Origin: CAWJMF01 sp963843945
Lineage (GTDB): Bacteria > Vulcanimicrobiota > Vulcanimicrobiia > Vulcanimicrobiales > Vulcanimicrobiaceae
Direction of reading: 5' to 3'
NCBI GenBank assembly: GCA_963843945.1
Contig: CAWJMF010000002.1
Location: 434,001 to 498,000, forward strand
Length of the DNA: 64,000 nt
Shown: positions 1 through 8,779 of the stretch, in pieces
How the letters are laid out: each line of letters begins with the position of its first letter
How positions within the stretch are numbered: the stretch's first letter is position 1
Notes under the pieces: model-generated
Databases searched by the model: none
Told to the model about the DNA's origin: nothing
What the model saw: the letters and a program-made list of their open reading frames with translations, nothing else
Program-made: the position numbers and the translations under genes

Positions 1-692
1 TCGAGGTCGCCGAACGTCGCCGTCGCCGTGCGGGTTATGGCCGGCCGGCGCAACAAGCGCAGCGTGATCTCGGTGATCGTGCCGAGGGTTCCCTCGGCGC
101 CGGTGAAGAGCGCGCGCAAGTTGTAGCCGGTCACGTTCTTGACCATCTTGCCGCCGGTACGGATGATCTCTCCGCCCGGCAAGACCACTTCCAGCGCCAT
201 CACGTAGTCGCCGGTCACACCGTATTTGAGACAGCGCGCACCGCCCGCGTTCTCGGCGACGTTGCCGCCGATGGCCGACTGCTTGAGGCTGGAGGGATCC
301 GGCGGATAGAAGAGACCGCGCGCTTCGACCTCGCGCTGGAGATCGGCGGTGATGACGCCGGGCTGGACGATCGCGACCTGATTGACCTCGTCGATCTCGA
401 GGATGCGGTTCATGCGCGCAACGCCCAGCACGAGACTGCCCGCCAGCGGCACTGACCCGCCGGACAGACCGCTGCCCATCGCACGCGGCGTCAGCGCCAA
501 CCGCTCGCGGGTCGCGAGACGGTGGATCGCGGCGATCTGCTGCGCGTTTGCGGGAAGCACGACGGCCAGCGGACGGCTCTCGTACCACGTTCCGTCGAAG
601 CCGTACGCGAGTAGATCTTCTTCGGAGAGCAGCACGTTCTCGCGGCCGGCAATCGCCTGCAGTTCCGCGAGCGGCCCGGAAGCCAGGATCAC
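1..692 (-). CDS. FAD-binding oxidase, GlcD-type (C-terminus outside the window)
   Basis: The first 230 residues of an FAD-linked oxidase of the glycolate/D-lactate dehydrogenase (GlcD) family, which oxidises 2-hydroxy acids to 2-oxo acids. Visible are the PCMH FAD-binding fold pieces: GSGLSGGS (pyrophosphate loop), the PDPSSLKQS stretch, GGNVAENAGGARCLKYG, and the KNVTGYNL motif followed by GAEGTLGTITE. I start it at a GTG at 692, 21 bases after the MFS stop codon, because no ATG lies upstream in frame; no clear ribosome site is visible. It is the last gene of the GntR-SDR-MFS run. The gene runs off the left edge, so the substrate cannot be judged from its C-terminal half. Confidence 0.85.
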   Translation of the reverse strand, partial: MILASGPLAELQAIAGRENVLLSEEDLLAYGFDGTWYESRPLAVVLPANAQQIAAIHRLATRERLALTPRAMGSGLSGGSVPLAGSLVLGVARMNRILEIDEVNQVAIVQPGVITADLQREVEARGLFYPPDPSSLKQSAIGGNVAENAGGARCLKYGVTGDYVMALEVVLPGGEIIRTGGKMVKNVTGYNLRALFTGAEGTLGTITEITLRLLRRPAITRTATATFGDL

Positions 693-713
693 GCTGGCTG
701 TTGTTCGCGAAGC

Positions 714-2300
714 TTAGCCGCCGACCTCGACCGGACCGGCCGGCTTCGCCGGTCTGCGCATCAGGAAGACCAGCGGCGTGAACAGGAAGGCGATCAGCGC
801 GATGACGTAAGTGGCGTCGGCGAAGGCAAGGATTGCGGCCTGATCGTTCACGAGAAGTCCGAGCTGCTGCAGCGTGCCCCCGTGTTGCAGAAACTGCTGG
901 ACGGGAATGCTGGTGCTCGTGGCATTGCCTGCCAGCACCTCGGAATGAAACGTCTCGCGGCGGTCGATCACCACGTCAAGCAGTGCGATCGTGATCGACC
1001 CGCCGAGCTGCGTCGCCAGGTTGACCATCGCGCCGGCTTTCGGCCCTTCCGCGGGCGTCGTCGCGCCGAGGACTGCGATGGAAATCGGAACGAAGAGCAT
1101 CGCGGCACCGATGCCGACGACGATGAGCGCGGCCGAGAACGTCCAGAACGTCGAGAGGTTGGTGGTGACGTAGGCTTGCATCGCGCTGCCGAGGCCGACT
1201 AGCAAGAACCCGATGCCGAGGAACCAGCGCGGATCGATTCTTCCCGTGAGGCGGGCGATGAACAGCGTCAAGAACGCGATCGGCAAGGCGCGCAGGATAA
1301 AGAGCGCTCCGCTGAGTGTCGGAGTGAAGCCGAGCGGACCTTGCGTGAACTGCGGCAAGGTGTAGGTCGAGCCGAAAATCGCCGCCCCAATGGCGAGCGC
1401 CAGCAAGGAGCCGGCGGCGACGCTGCGGTTCTTGAAAATGCGCAGGTCTACGACCGGCACCCGCGTTCCGAAGAGTTCGTAGAAGACGAAGGCCACGCAC
1501 GCGACAACGCAAAGCGCGGTCATTGCGGCGATCGTGTCGTCGGAGAGCCAGCTATGCCGCTCGCCTTCGGTCAGCACGTATTGCAGCGAGCCGAGCGTGC
1601 ACGCCAGCAGAAACAGCCCCAGCCAGTCGATCTGGCCGGCTTTGGCTTTGACCGGATCGCGCAGGAGCGCGTACAGCAGCACTGACGATAGGATGCCGGG
1701 CACGATGTTGATATCGAAGCACCAATTCCACGACCAGTTGTCGACGATAAGTCCGCCCAGCGGCGGTCCGAGCGTCGGTCCCAGGATCGCGCCGAGTGCG
1801 AAGATCGCTTGACTGATCCCGAGTTGCTTGGGCGGAAAGGTGTCGCGCAAAATCGCCTGCGCGGTCGCGAGTAAGCCCCCGCCGAAGGCCCCCTGGACGA
1901 CCCGTGAAAAGATCAAGAACGTCAGGTTGTCGGACGCGCCGCAGGCGACGGAGGCGAGCGTGAACCCAACGATCGAGGCCACGAAGTAGTTCTTGCGGCC
2001 AAAGCGGTTCTGCAGCCAGGGCGAAAGCGGAATGACGATGATTGCAGCGATCGTGTAGGCGGTGACGATCCACGTACCCTCATCGATACTCGCCCCCAGG
2101 TTTCCCTGGATCGTGGGGAGCGCCACGTTGGTGATCGTCGTGTCGAGCGTCTGCATCAGGGAGGCAGCCATCACGCCGATGACGATGAGCACGCGCCGGA
2201 TCCCGTGCTCGGTGACGTCTTGCCGCCCGCTCGCCGGCGCCGCGGGCGCGGCTTGTGGGCTCGGCGCCGCTTCGGGCGCCAACGTTTGCGAGCTCGTCAC
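714..2300 (-). CDS. MFS multidrug-type transporter, DHA2/EmrB family
   Basis: A 528-residue inner-membrane proton-driven exporter of the 14-helix DHA2 (EmrB/QacA) family. A soluble Ala/Pro-rich N-terminus of about 30 residues precedes the first helix, which carries the family signature LDTTITNVALPTI; the loop after helix 2 has the NRFGRK motif A, and helix 5 the GPTLGPPLGGLI motif C typical of drug:H+ antiporters. The start is a GTG at 2300. Its neighbours are catabolic genes (GlcD-type oxidase 21 bases downstream, an SDR upstream), so export or import of the same hydroxy or sugar acid is possible, but the family resemblance is to drug exporters. Substrate unknown. Confidence 0.85.
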   Translation of the reverse strand: MTSSQTLAPEAAPSPQAAPAAPASGRQDVTEHGIRRVLIVIGVMAASLMQTLDTTITNVALPTIQGNLGASIDEGTWIVTAYTIAAIIVIPLSPWLQNRFGRKNYFVASIVGFTLASVACGASDNLTFLIFSRVVQGAFGGGLLATAQAILRDTFPPKQLGISQAIFALGAILGPTLGPPLGGLIVDNWSWNWCFDINIVPGILSSVLLYALLRDPVKAKAGQIDWLGLFLLACTLGSLQYVLTEGERHSWLSDDTIAAMTALCVVACVAFVFYELFGTRVPVVDLRIFKNRSVAAGSLLALAIGAAIFGSTYTLPQFTQGPLGFTPTLSGALFILRALPIAFLTLFIARLTGRIDPRWFLGIGFLLVGLGSAMQAYVTTNLSTFWTFSAALIVVGIGAAMLFVPISIAVLGATTPAEGPKAGAMVNLATQLGGSITIALLDVVIDRRETFHSEVLAGNATSTSIPVQQFLQHGGTLQQLGLLVNDQAAILAFADATYVIALIAFLFTPLVFLMRRPAKPAGPVEVGG

Positions 2301-2389
2301 GATCGGCCGGCGGCGCGCCTTAGCGGACCGGCGTCAGCGCGGCGAGCCAAGCGCCGAGCGAGCGAGCAGAATGGATTGTGCGTTGCGAT

Positions 2390-2407
2390 GACTCCCTTGG
2401 GTGAGTC
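2390..2407. promoter_or_regulatory. Short inverted repeat between SDR and MFS genes
   Basis: An 18-base imperfect palindrome (GACTC ... GAGTC with a C/G-rich centre) lies just after the SDR stop codon and about 90 bases before the MFS start on the minus strand. It could be a weak terminator for the SDR gene or an operator for the MFS gene. There is no T-run, so a classical intrinsic terminator is not supported. Confidence 0.25.
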
Positions 2408-2408
2408 G

Positions 2409-3299
2409 CTATTTCCGATAATACTCGACGGTTAAACGCGTCCCGTCGTCGAGTGAGGTTCGGGGCAGTTGTGGGAAGACCGTGCGCAACTCGCCTTCGT
2501 CGAGCCGCGGAGCGATGGGCAAATGCGGTCCCTGCGCCGTGATCTCCGAATGCGGAGCCGCGGCGCGGATAGCGGCGAGGATGTCGTCGGTCGAGGCCAG
2601 CGTCCCTTGGAGGCTAAAAACGTGCGCGCCCTCCGGCGTTTCGGTCGCGGCGCGCGCGAAAACCGTCGCAGTATCGCCGACGAAATCCATGCCGGTGTTG
2701 CCGGTGAAGGGGATCGTGTAGGCGCGGCCTTCGGCAGCGGCCCGCATGGCCAGGGTGGGTCCGGCGGTGATGCCGATCTCCCGTCCGGGCCCGTACACCG
2801 TCCACGGGCGCAGGCCGACGCTCGCGAAGCGCGCGTCCTCCCAGAACGCGCGAGCGTTACCTTCGTTGCAGAGTTTGTACGAGCCGTAGTGCGTGATCGG
2901 GTGCGGCGTCGAGCCGTCGTCGGGTCCGAAAACCGCGGCCGTCGAGGCGTACGCGAAGCCGCGGACGCGGTGCGCGATAGCGGCTTGAAAAGCGAAGAGC
3001 GTCCCCAGCACGTTGACGCGCGCGCCCTTGACGGGATCCGCGCGGCAGCCGGGCACGAGAATGCCGGCCAAATGAACGACCGCGTCGCAGCCGGATACTG
3101 CCGCGTCCACCTGCAACGGATCGGTGATATCGCCGAAAACGAACTCGACGTTGGGTGCGTGCTCGCGCGAAACGATCTGATCGTACAGCGTGCGGTCGGC
3201 GTGGAAGTCGAAGACGCGCACGGCGTGTCCGCTCTCGAGGAGCGTTCGCGCGGTCCACGAGCCGATAAAGCCGAGACCGCCGGTGATCAGAACGCGCAT
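2409..3299 (-). CDS. NAD-dependent epimerase/dehydratase (extended SDR)
   Basis: A 296-residue extended short-chain dehydrogenase. The N-terminus has the Rossmann nucleotide-binding motif GGLGFIG, followed by an acidic residue after strand 2 (FDFHAD) that favours NAD; the catalytic YxxxK is seen as YGSYK, preceded by the STAAVFG serine region. Such enzymes act on nucleotide sugars, uronates or aldonates. The gene begins five bases after the GntR regulator and lies divergent from a UxaA-type dehydratase, which suggests a step in sugar-acid oxidation rather than envelope biosynthesis. The exact reaction cannot be read from the sequence. Confidence 0.8.
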   Translation of the reverse strand: MRVLITGGLGFIGSWTARTLLESGHAVRVFDFHADRTLYDQIVSREHAPNVEFVFGDITDPLQVDAAVSGCDAVVHLAGILVPGCRADPVKGARVNVLGTLFAFQAAIAHRVRGFAYASTAAVFGPDDGSTPHPITHYGSYKLCNEGNARAFWEDARFASVGLRPWTVYGPGREIGITAGPTLAMRAAAEGRAYTIPFTGNTGMDFVGDTATVFARAATETPEGAHVFSLQGTLASTDDILAAIRAAAPHSEITAQGPHLPIAPRLDEGELRTVFPQLPRTSLDDGTRLTVEYYRK

Positions 3300-3304
3300 T
3301 CGGC

Positions 3305-4015
3305 CTAGCCTTTCGTGAGATTACGGATATCGCGCTCGGTATGGGCCAGGTGGCGCTGCATCGCGCGTCGCGCACCTTCGGCGTCGCGCCGCTTGACGGC
3401 CCGGAAGATCGACTTATGTTCGGACAGCGCGCGCGCGAGCAGCTCTTGGAGCGAGTCGGTCATCTGCATGCTGAACTGGATCAACTCTTGGATCGGCTCG
3501 AGCATGCGCCCGAGAACCGGATTCGCCGTCGCCTCGACGAGGACGCGGTGGAAGGCGGCGTCGCCCAGCATGAACTCGGCTGAATTACCTTCCGCGTCCT
3601 CCATGCGTTCGATCGCCCTCTCGAGGGAGGCGATGTGTTCCGGGCGGCAACGTTGCGCTGCGAGCGCGGCGACTTCACATTCGAAGATGCGACGCGCTTC
3701 GACGAGATCGCCCAGCACCGTGGCCATCGCACCACGCTCGCGCCGCGCCGCGAGCACCTGGGCATCGAGCGGGTCCCAATGCGAGGCGTCGGTCACCTGC
3801 GTCCCCGCACCGTGCCGCACCTCGATCAGTCCCTTACTCGCGAGCACGCGCAGCGCTTCGCGAATGACGGTGCGAGATACACCTAGCTGCGAACTCATCT
3901 CCGTCTCGGCCGGCAGAAACGAACCCGGCTGCAATTCGCCCGAGACGATGCTGCCGACGATCGCTTCGACGACGTCGTGATGTAGGCGGCGCGAAAGCGT
4001 GCTCGCGGGATGCAT
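3305..4015 (-). CDS. GntR-family regulator, FadR/FCD subfamily
   Basis: A 236-residue transcription factor. Residues about 10-75 form the winged helix of the GntR family (LQPGSFLPAETEMSSQLGVS, then TVIREALRVLASKGLIEV); the rest is an all-helical FCD effector domain with the His/Asp/Glu pattern that binds metal and a carboxylate ligand. The open frame extends upstream to 4177, but that stretch is low-complexity and lies across the divergent gene, so I take the ATG at 4015 (MHPASTLSRR). It sits back to back with the UxaA genes, 46 bases apart, and leads the SDR-MFS-GlcD run; it probably controls both directions in response to a hydroxy or sugar acid. Confidence 0.85.
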   Translation of the reverse strand: MHPASTLSRRLHHDVVEAIVGSIVSGELQPGSFLPAETEMSSQLGVSRTVIREALRVLASKGLIEVRHGAGTQVTDASHWDPLDAQVLAARRERGAMATVLGDLVEARRIFECEVAALAAQRCRPEHIASLERAIERMEDAEGNSAEFMLGDAAFHRVLVEATANPVLGRMLEPIQELIQFSMQMTDSLQELLARALSEHKSIFRAVKRRDAEGARRAMQRHLAHTERDIRNLTKG

Positions 4016-4027
4016 GTGCGGGGAGGA

Positions 4028-4042
4028 GTTGTATGATGACTT
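4028..4042. promoter_or_regulatory. Possible GntR operator half-site
   Basis: The 46-base gap between the divergent regulator and dehydratase genes contains an AT-richer stretch around TTGTATGATGAC. TTGTAT resembles the half-site of GntR-type operators, but the dyad is poor. It is the only plausible operator in the gap; this is a weak inference from position. Confidence 0.2.
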
Positions 4043-4061
4043 CGAAACCCCTAGCCTCGCT

Positions 4062-4376
4062 ATGCCCGAGCACGCCACGCCCGATCTCTTACGACTGGCC
4101 GACGTCGATAACGTTGCGGTCGCGCTGCGCGCGCTGGACGAGGGTGAGACGGTCGCGGCCGGCGACGTGCGCGTCACGGTTCAGGCGCCGATTCCGGCGG
4201 GCCACAAGCTCGCGCTGTGCGAGATTGCGGCGGGCGACGCGATCTTAAAATACGGTCAAGTGATGGGCCGCGCGACAGCGCGCATCGGCGCCGGCGAGCA
4301 CGTGCACGTCCACAACGTGGAAGGCTTGCGCGGACGTGGCGACCTCGCGCCCGCAGGCTCCGGGGGACGCGGATGA
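4062..4376 (+). CDS. UxaA-type dehydratase, small SAF-domain subunit
   Basis: A 104-residue SAF-domain protein equivalent to the N-terminal part of altronate/galactarate dehydratases (UxaA/GarD). The fold is recognised from ALDEGETVAAGDV, then PAGHKLALCEIAAGDAILKYG and HVHVHNVEGLRGRGD, the last being the typical His-Asn end of the domain. An ATG at 3999 is possible but would overlap the divergent regulator start, so the ATG at 4062 (MPEHATPDLL) is preferred. It overlaps the next gene by ATGA, so the two subunits are probably made in equal amounts. In many bacteria the two domains are one protein; the split form is also common. Confidence 0.85.
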   Translation: MPEHATPDLLRLADVDNVAVALRALDEGETVAAGDVRVTVQAPIPAGHKLALCEIAAGDAILKYGQVMGRATARIGAGEHVHVHNVEGLRGRGDLAPAGSGGRG

Positions 4377-5527
4377 CTTTCCAAGGCTATCACCGCCCGA
4401 ACGGCACGGTCGGGGTACGTAACCACGTTCTCGTTTTGCCGTCGGTCATGTGCGCCAACCACGTCGTCGATCGCATCGGCCGCGCCCTGCCCGACGCGAT
4501 CACCGTGCAGCACCCCACCGGCTGTTCGCAGATCGGCGCGGATTTCGAGCAAACGAAGCGCACGATGGCGGGTTTCGCCGCGAATCCTAACGTGGCGTCG
4601 GTCCTCGTCGTCGGTCTCGGCTGCGAAACCAACGAAAGTAAAGCGCTTGCCCAGGAGATCGCGGCTCGCGGTCAGCGCGTCGAAGTGATCGGAATCCAAG
4701 AGAGCGACGGAACGAACAATACCATCGCGCGCGGGATCGAGATCGCGCGCGAACTGCTGGGCGAAGCGGAACGCCATCGGCGGCGCAGCGCGGGGTTCGA
4801 GCACCTCATCGTCGGAACCGAATGCGGCGGCAGCGACACGTTTTCGGGAATCACCGCCAATCCCGCGCTGGGACACGCGAGCGACCGCATCGTCGCTGAA
4901 GGCGGCACGGTGATTTTAGCCGAGCTGCCGGAGCTGGTCGGCGCCGAACACTTACTCGCCGAACGCGCGACCCCGGAAGTCAGCGCGCAGCTCTACGAGT
5001 TGATCGCGCGCGTCGAAAATCGCGCCGCCGCGATGCACGTCGACATCCGCTACGGTAATCCGACGCAGGGGAACATCGCGGGCGGCCTTTCGACCCTCGA
5101 GGAGAAGTCGCTCGGCTGCATCCACAAGGGCGGAACGACCCAGTTGCGTCAGGTGGTCGAATACGCCGTGCGCCCGAGCGAGCGTGGCCTGGTCGTGATG
5201 GATACGCCTGGGCAAGACATCGAGCAGCTGACGGGGATGGTCGCGGGCGGCGCGCAGGTCGTCGTTTTTACGACGGGCCGTGGCACGCCGACCGGCTCGC
5301 CCATCGCTCCCGTCATCAAAGTAGCCACGAATTCCGGGATCTTCGGCCGGATGCGCGAGAACATGGACGTCAACGCCGGCGCGATCCTCGACGGCGCGCG
5401 TTCGCTCGAAAGCGTCGGTGACGAGATCTTCGAGTGGATCGTCGCAGCGGCCAACGGCCGCAAGCCCGCCGCCGAAGAACTCGAATTCCGCGATTTTGCA
5501 ATCAACCGCATCGGTCCGTCTTTCTAA
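4373..5527 (+). CDS. UxaA-family dehydratase, large catalytic subunit
   Basis: A 384-residue catalytic subunit of the altronate/D-galactarate dehydratase family, which removes water from sugar acids to give 2-keto-3-deoxy acids. Family landmarks are QHPTGCSQIG near residue 45, VVGLGCETN near 80, VGTECGGSDTFSGITANPALG in the middle and the C-terminal TGRGTPTGSPIAPVIKVATN and NAGAILDG. The conserved cysteines of these motifs are the expected iron ligands. Start is the ATG overlapping the SAF-subunit stop. The open frame extends upstream to 4217 but only as a shadow of the small subunit. Substrate (altronate, galactarate or another aldonate) is not resolved. Confidence 0.88.
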   Translation: MTFQGYHRPNGTVGVRNHVLVLPSVMCANHVVDRIGRALPDAITVQHPTGCSQIGADFEQTKRTMAGFAANPNVASVLVVGLGCETNESKALAQEIAARGQRVEVIGIQESDGTNNTIARGIEIARELLGEAERHRRRSAGFEHLIVGTECGGSDTFSGITANPALGHASDRIVAEGGTVILAELPELVGAEHLLAERATPEVSAQLYELIARVENRAAAMHVDIRYGNPTQGNIAGGLSTLEEKSLGCIHKGGTTQLRQVVEYAVRPSERGLVVMDTPGQDIEQLTGMVAGGAQVVVFTTGRGTPTGSPIAPVIKVATNSGIFGRMRENMDVNAGAILDGARSLESVGDEIFEWIVAAANGRKPAAEELEFRDFAINRIGPSF

Positions 5528-5555
5528 TCTGCTACTTCGTCGAAAGGATCTCCGC

Positions 5556-6713
5556 ATGACGCAGAGTCGAAAGAACTTTCTTGTGCGCGCCACGGCCGCA
5601 AGTGCCGCCGCGACGGGCACGTTCGCGTTTCCGAACGTCGTTTTCGGAAGAGGCGAACCGATTCGGCTCGGCGTGATCCCCCCGATCACCGGAGCCAATG
5701 CGTTACTCGGGCAGCAAGGCCGCGAGGGCGCGGAGTTCGGTGTCGCGCAGATCAACGCGCGCAAGGGCAAGGTTTACGACGATCGCCCGCTCGAGATCGT
5801 GCTCGAGGACGCGACCAGCGACAACCAGACCGCCGTCGCCGCGATGAACAAGCTCGTCACGGAGAACGTCGACGCGATCGTGCTGCCGGTCCTTTCGACG
5901 CAGATTCAAGCGATGGCACCGGTCGTGAAGCCCAGCGGCATCCCCTGGCTGACCGGTGGGACCGCGGTGAAGAACACGCAGCTCGGCTTGAACAACCTCT
6001 TTCGATTCCGCGCCTCGGACGGCATCACGGCCTCGGCCATGATCAACTTTATGGTCCACGAGCTGAAGAAGAGCAAGATCGCAATTCTCCATTCGAGCGA
6101 AGCCTTCGGTGTGGGGGGCGAAGGCCAGTGCAACATGGCGTTGCAAAAGCTCGGCCTCACCGCCGTTGCCGACATCGGCTATCCGATCGGACAGAAAGAC
6201 TTCACGCCGGAGTTTCTGCGCATCAAGCAAGCCGGCGCCGACGCCGTTGTCCTGTACGTGCAGAACCCCAGCGACACCGCCATTATTTTAGGCGCTTTCA
6301 AGGAGCAGAATCTCAACGTGCCGTTGATCGGCTCGCCCTCGCTCGCCAATGAGGGCGCCCTGGAGGCTTCGAAGGCGAGCGCCAACGGGTGTTACGGTGC
6401 GATCGACTACATCATCGGAAGCCCGAAAACCGACGCCTTCATCGCCGCCTTTCAAGCGAAGTTCAACGAGAAGCCCGACGTCGGTACGGGGTCCGGCTGG
6501 GTCGTCGACGCCGTTACGCTCTACGCGGACACCGTTCGTAAGCTCGGCACGACCGACAAGGCAAAGGTCGTCGAGGCGCTCCACCAAGTCAAGGGTTGGG
6601 ACGGAATTCTCGGCGACCACACCTGCGACGCCGAAGGCAACATGATCCACGAAGTCGGCATCGTGCAGATCGTCGACCAGAAGCCCAAGCTCGTCAAGAA
6701 AGTTCAGGGCTAA
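5556..6713 (+). CDS. ABC transporter substrate-binding protein, LivK type (copy 1)
   Basis: A 385-residue periplasmic binding protein of the branched-chain amino acid/hydroxy-acid (HAAT, Peripla_BP_6) family. The N-terminus (SRKNFLVRATAASAAATG, then a small-residue cleavage region before GRGEPIRLG) resembles a Tat-like export signal. Mature landmarks are PPITGANALLGQQGREGAEF, the GTAVKNT loop and the FRASDGITA stretch. A good ribosome site, AAAGGA, lies 8 bases before the ATG at 5556; the longer frame from 5418 overlaps the dehydratase and is rejected. It is followed 3 bases later by a paralogue. Linked to a sugar-acid dehydratase, its ligand is more likely a carboxylate than leucine. Confidence 0.88.
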   Translation: MTQSRKNFLVRATAASAAATGTFAFPNVVFGRGEPIRLGVIPPITGANALLGQQGREGAEFGVAQINARKGKVYDDRPLEIVLEDATSDNQTAVAAMNKLVTENVDAIVLPVLSTQIQAMAPVVKPSGIPWLTGGTAVKNTQLGLNNLFRFRASDGITASAMINFMVHELKKSKIAILHSSEAFGVGGEGQCNMALQKLGLTAVADIGYPIGQKDFTPEFLRIKQAGADAVVLYVQNPSDTAIILGAFKEQNLNVPLIGSPSLANEGALEASKASANGCYGAIDYIIGSPKTDAFIAAFQAKFNEKPDVGTGSGWVVDAVTLYADTVRKLGTTDKAKVVEALHQVKGWDGILGDHTCDAEGNMIHEVGIVQIVDQKPKLVKKVQG

Positions 6714-6716
6714 AGC

Positions 6717-7859
6717 GTGCGGCGGCGGCGATTCGCCGGTAGCCTCTCGGCCGCGCTCGCGACGGCGGCGGCCGGCTTTCCCAACGTCGTTCTCGGCAAG
6801 GGCGAACCGATTCGCCTCGGCATCATCCCGCCGCTGACCGGCGGGAATGCGCTGAACGGCGAGGAGGGTCACGACGGGGCTGAGTTCGCGGTGCGCACGA
6901 TCAACGCGCGGCCCGGTAAAGTGTACGACGACCGGCCGTTCGAACTGGTCGTCGAGGACGCCACCAGCGACAATCAGACGGCCGTGGCCGCGATGAACAA
7001 GCTCTTGACCGACAACGTCGAAGCGATCGCGCTGCCGGTCCTCTCGACCCAGATCCAAGCGATGGAGCCGCTGGTCAAACCGACCGGCACGCCCTGGCTT
7101 ACCGGCGGCACGAACGTGAAGAACACGCTGATGGGCTGCGAGTCGCTCTTCCGCTTTCGCGCTTCCGATGCGATAACCGCGGCGGGGCTGGTGAACTTCG
7201 CAGTGACCGAACTGAAGAAGAGCAAAATCGCGATTCTCACGTCTTCCGAGGTCTTCGGCGTCGGCGGCGGCGATCAATGCGAAGCGGCGCTCAAACGCCT
7301 GAATTTGCAAGCGGTCTCGCGTCAGTCTTGGCCGATCGGCGCGAAAGACTTCACCCCGGAGATGCTCAAGATCAAGCAGGCCGGGGCGGAAGCGATCATC
7401 GTTTACGTTCAGAATCCAAGCGATAGCGCGCTGATCTTCGCGGCACTGCACCAGAACGCGCTCGGCATCCCTCTGATCGGTTCGCCCGGCCTGGGCGACG
7501 TGAACGCGATCGCGACCGCGGGCGCAAATGCAAACGGCAACTACGCCGCCCTCGATTGGATCCCGTCGGCAAAGTCCGAAGCGTTCAGCGCCGACTTCAG
7601 CAAGGTATACCATCGTCCGCCGGCCATCGGCAGCGGCGAAGGCTGGGTTTATAGTGCGGTCGTGTGCCTGGCCGACACGTACCGCAAGATCGGCACGACC
7701 GACAAGACCAAGACGGTGGCGGCGCTGCACGCCATCCGCGACTACCAATCGATGATGGGAACGTACAGCTGCGATCCTGAGGGTAACATGCTGCACGAGA
7801 TCGGGATCGCGCAGATCGTCAACGGCGTCCCGAAGCTGGTCAAGACCGTCAAGGGATAA
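6717..7859 (+). CDS. ABC transporter substrate-binding protein, LivK type (copy 2)
   Basis: A 380-residue paralogue of the preceding binding protein, with long identical stretches (for example VEDATSDNQTAVAAMNK here against LEDATSDNQTAVAAMNK). It starts with a GTG at 6717 and a twin-arginine-rich N-terminus (RRRRFAGSLSAALATAAAG) that looks like a Tat signal. Positions expected to touch the ligand differ between the copies (for example GTNVKNT/GTAVKNT and SSEVFGVGG/SSEAFGVGG are similar while the loops around DALDW and DYI differ), so the pair may serve one permease with two ligands. It sits 8 bases before livH. Confidence 0.87.
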   Translation: MRRRRFAGSLSAALATAAAGFPNVVLGKGEPIRLGIIPPLTGGNALNGEEGHDGAEFAVRTINARPGKVYDDRPFELVVEDATSDNQTAVAAMNKLLTDNVEAIALPVLSTQIQAMEPLVKPTGTPWLTGGTNVKNTLMGCESLFRFRASDAITAAGLVNFAVTELKKSKIAILTSSEVFGVGGGDQCEAALKRLNLQAVSRQSWPIGAKDFTPEMLKIKQAGAEAIIVYVQNPSDSALIFAALHQNALGIPLIGSPGLGDVNAIATAGANANGNYAALDWIPSAKSEAFSADFSKVYHRPPAIGSGEGWVYSAVVCLADTYRKIGTTDKTKTVAALHAIRDYQSMMGTYSCDPEGNMLHEIGIAQIVNGVPKLVKTVKG

Positions 7860-7867
7860 GGCGCGGC

Positions 7868-8779
7868 ATGGATCTCGCTTCGAACGTTCAGCTTCTCATC
7901 GGCGGTCTGGCGATGGGCTCGATCTACGCCCTCGTGGCGCTCGGCTTCGTGCTCATCTATAACGCGGTCGGGGTCGTCAACTTCGCGCAGGGCGACTTCG
8001 CGATGTTTCCGACGTACCTTGCGATCACGTTCGCGTTGCCCTCGGTCGTGCTGTTCGGAGCGCTCGTCCATTGGCAACTGCCGATCGTCGCCGTGTATGC
8101 GGTCGCGCTGCTCTTGACCGTGCTTCTCGGCGTGCTCTTCAATCGGATCGCCTACTACCCGCTGCGGGATCGGGGTTGGATGCCCGTCGTGATCTCGACG
8201 ATCGGCGTTTCGATCTTTCTGCGAAACTTGGCGCAGCTTGTCTGGGGAAGTCAGCCGCTCGTGTTCCCGAGCCTCTTTCCGATGCAGAGCATCGAAGCCG
8301 GCCCGCTGCACCTGCGGCCGCAAGACCTTTTGATCCTTGCCGTCGCGGCAGTCCTGATCGCGTTCCAATACTATCTGTTCGAGCGGACCACGCTGGGGAA
8401 GCAAATGCGCGCGACGGCTCAGGATCGAACGACCGCCCGGCTCATCGGCATCCGAGTCGATCGCGTCGTCACGATCACCTTCATCTATAGCGCGCTGCTC
8501 GGGGCGATCGCCGGCCTCTTGGTTGCCCCGATTTTCACCGTCACGAAAGAGATGGGCGGCTTGATCGCGCTCAAGGCCTTCGCGGCCTCGGTCGTCGGCG
8601 GGTTCGGCAGCATTCCCGGCGCGATCATCGGCGGGCTGGTCATCGGCATCGCGGAAGCCCTCGGGGCGTTCTACATTTCGCCCGCTTATAGCGACGCGAT
8701 TGCCTTCGTCATCCTTATCGGCGTGTTGCTTTTGCGCCCGCAAGGTCTCTTCGGCGAACGCGTGTCGGAAAAAGCGTGA
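7868..8779 (+). CDS. livH: Branched-chain-type ABC transporter permease LivH
   Basis: A 303-residue inner-membrane permease with about eight hydrophobic helices. Family marks are GLAMGSIYALVALGFVLIYN at the N-terminus, the VNFAQGD motif near residue 40 and the cytoplasmic EAA-like loop GLIALKAFAASVVGGFGSIPGAIIGG near the C-terminus. It forms the transmembrane dimer with LivM. The ATG lies 8 bases after the second binding protein, and its stop overlaps the livM start (GTGA). Confidence 0.92.
   Translation: MDLASNVQLLIGGLAMGSIYALVALGFVLIYNAVGVVNFAQGDFAMFPTYLAITFALPSVVLFGALVHWQLPIVAVYAVALLLTVLLGVLFNRIAYYPLRDRGWMPVVISTIGVSIFLRNLAQLVWGSQPLVFPSLFPMQSIEAGPLHLRPQDLLILAVAAVLIAFQYYLFERTTLGKQMRATAQDRTTARLIGIRVDRVVTITFIYSALLGAIAGLLVAPIFTVTKEMGGLIALKAFAASVVGGFGSIPGAIIGGLVIGIAEALGAFYISPAYSDAIAFVILIGVLLLRPQGLFGERVSEKA

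Noticed and set aside
4016..4177. The upstream extension of the GntR regulator
   Set aside because: It is low-complexity, without homology, and lies across the start of the divergent dehydratase gene.
6288..7796. A 502-residue open frame on the minus strand, opposite the second binding protein
   Set aside because: It mirrors the GC-rich third codon positions of the real gene, lacks any family features and is full of Arg/His/Gly shadows.
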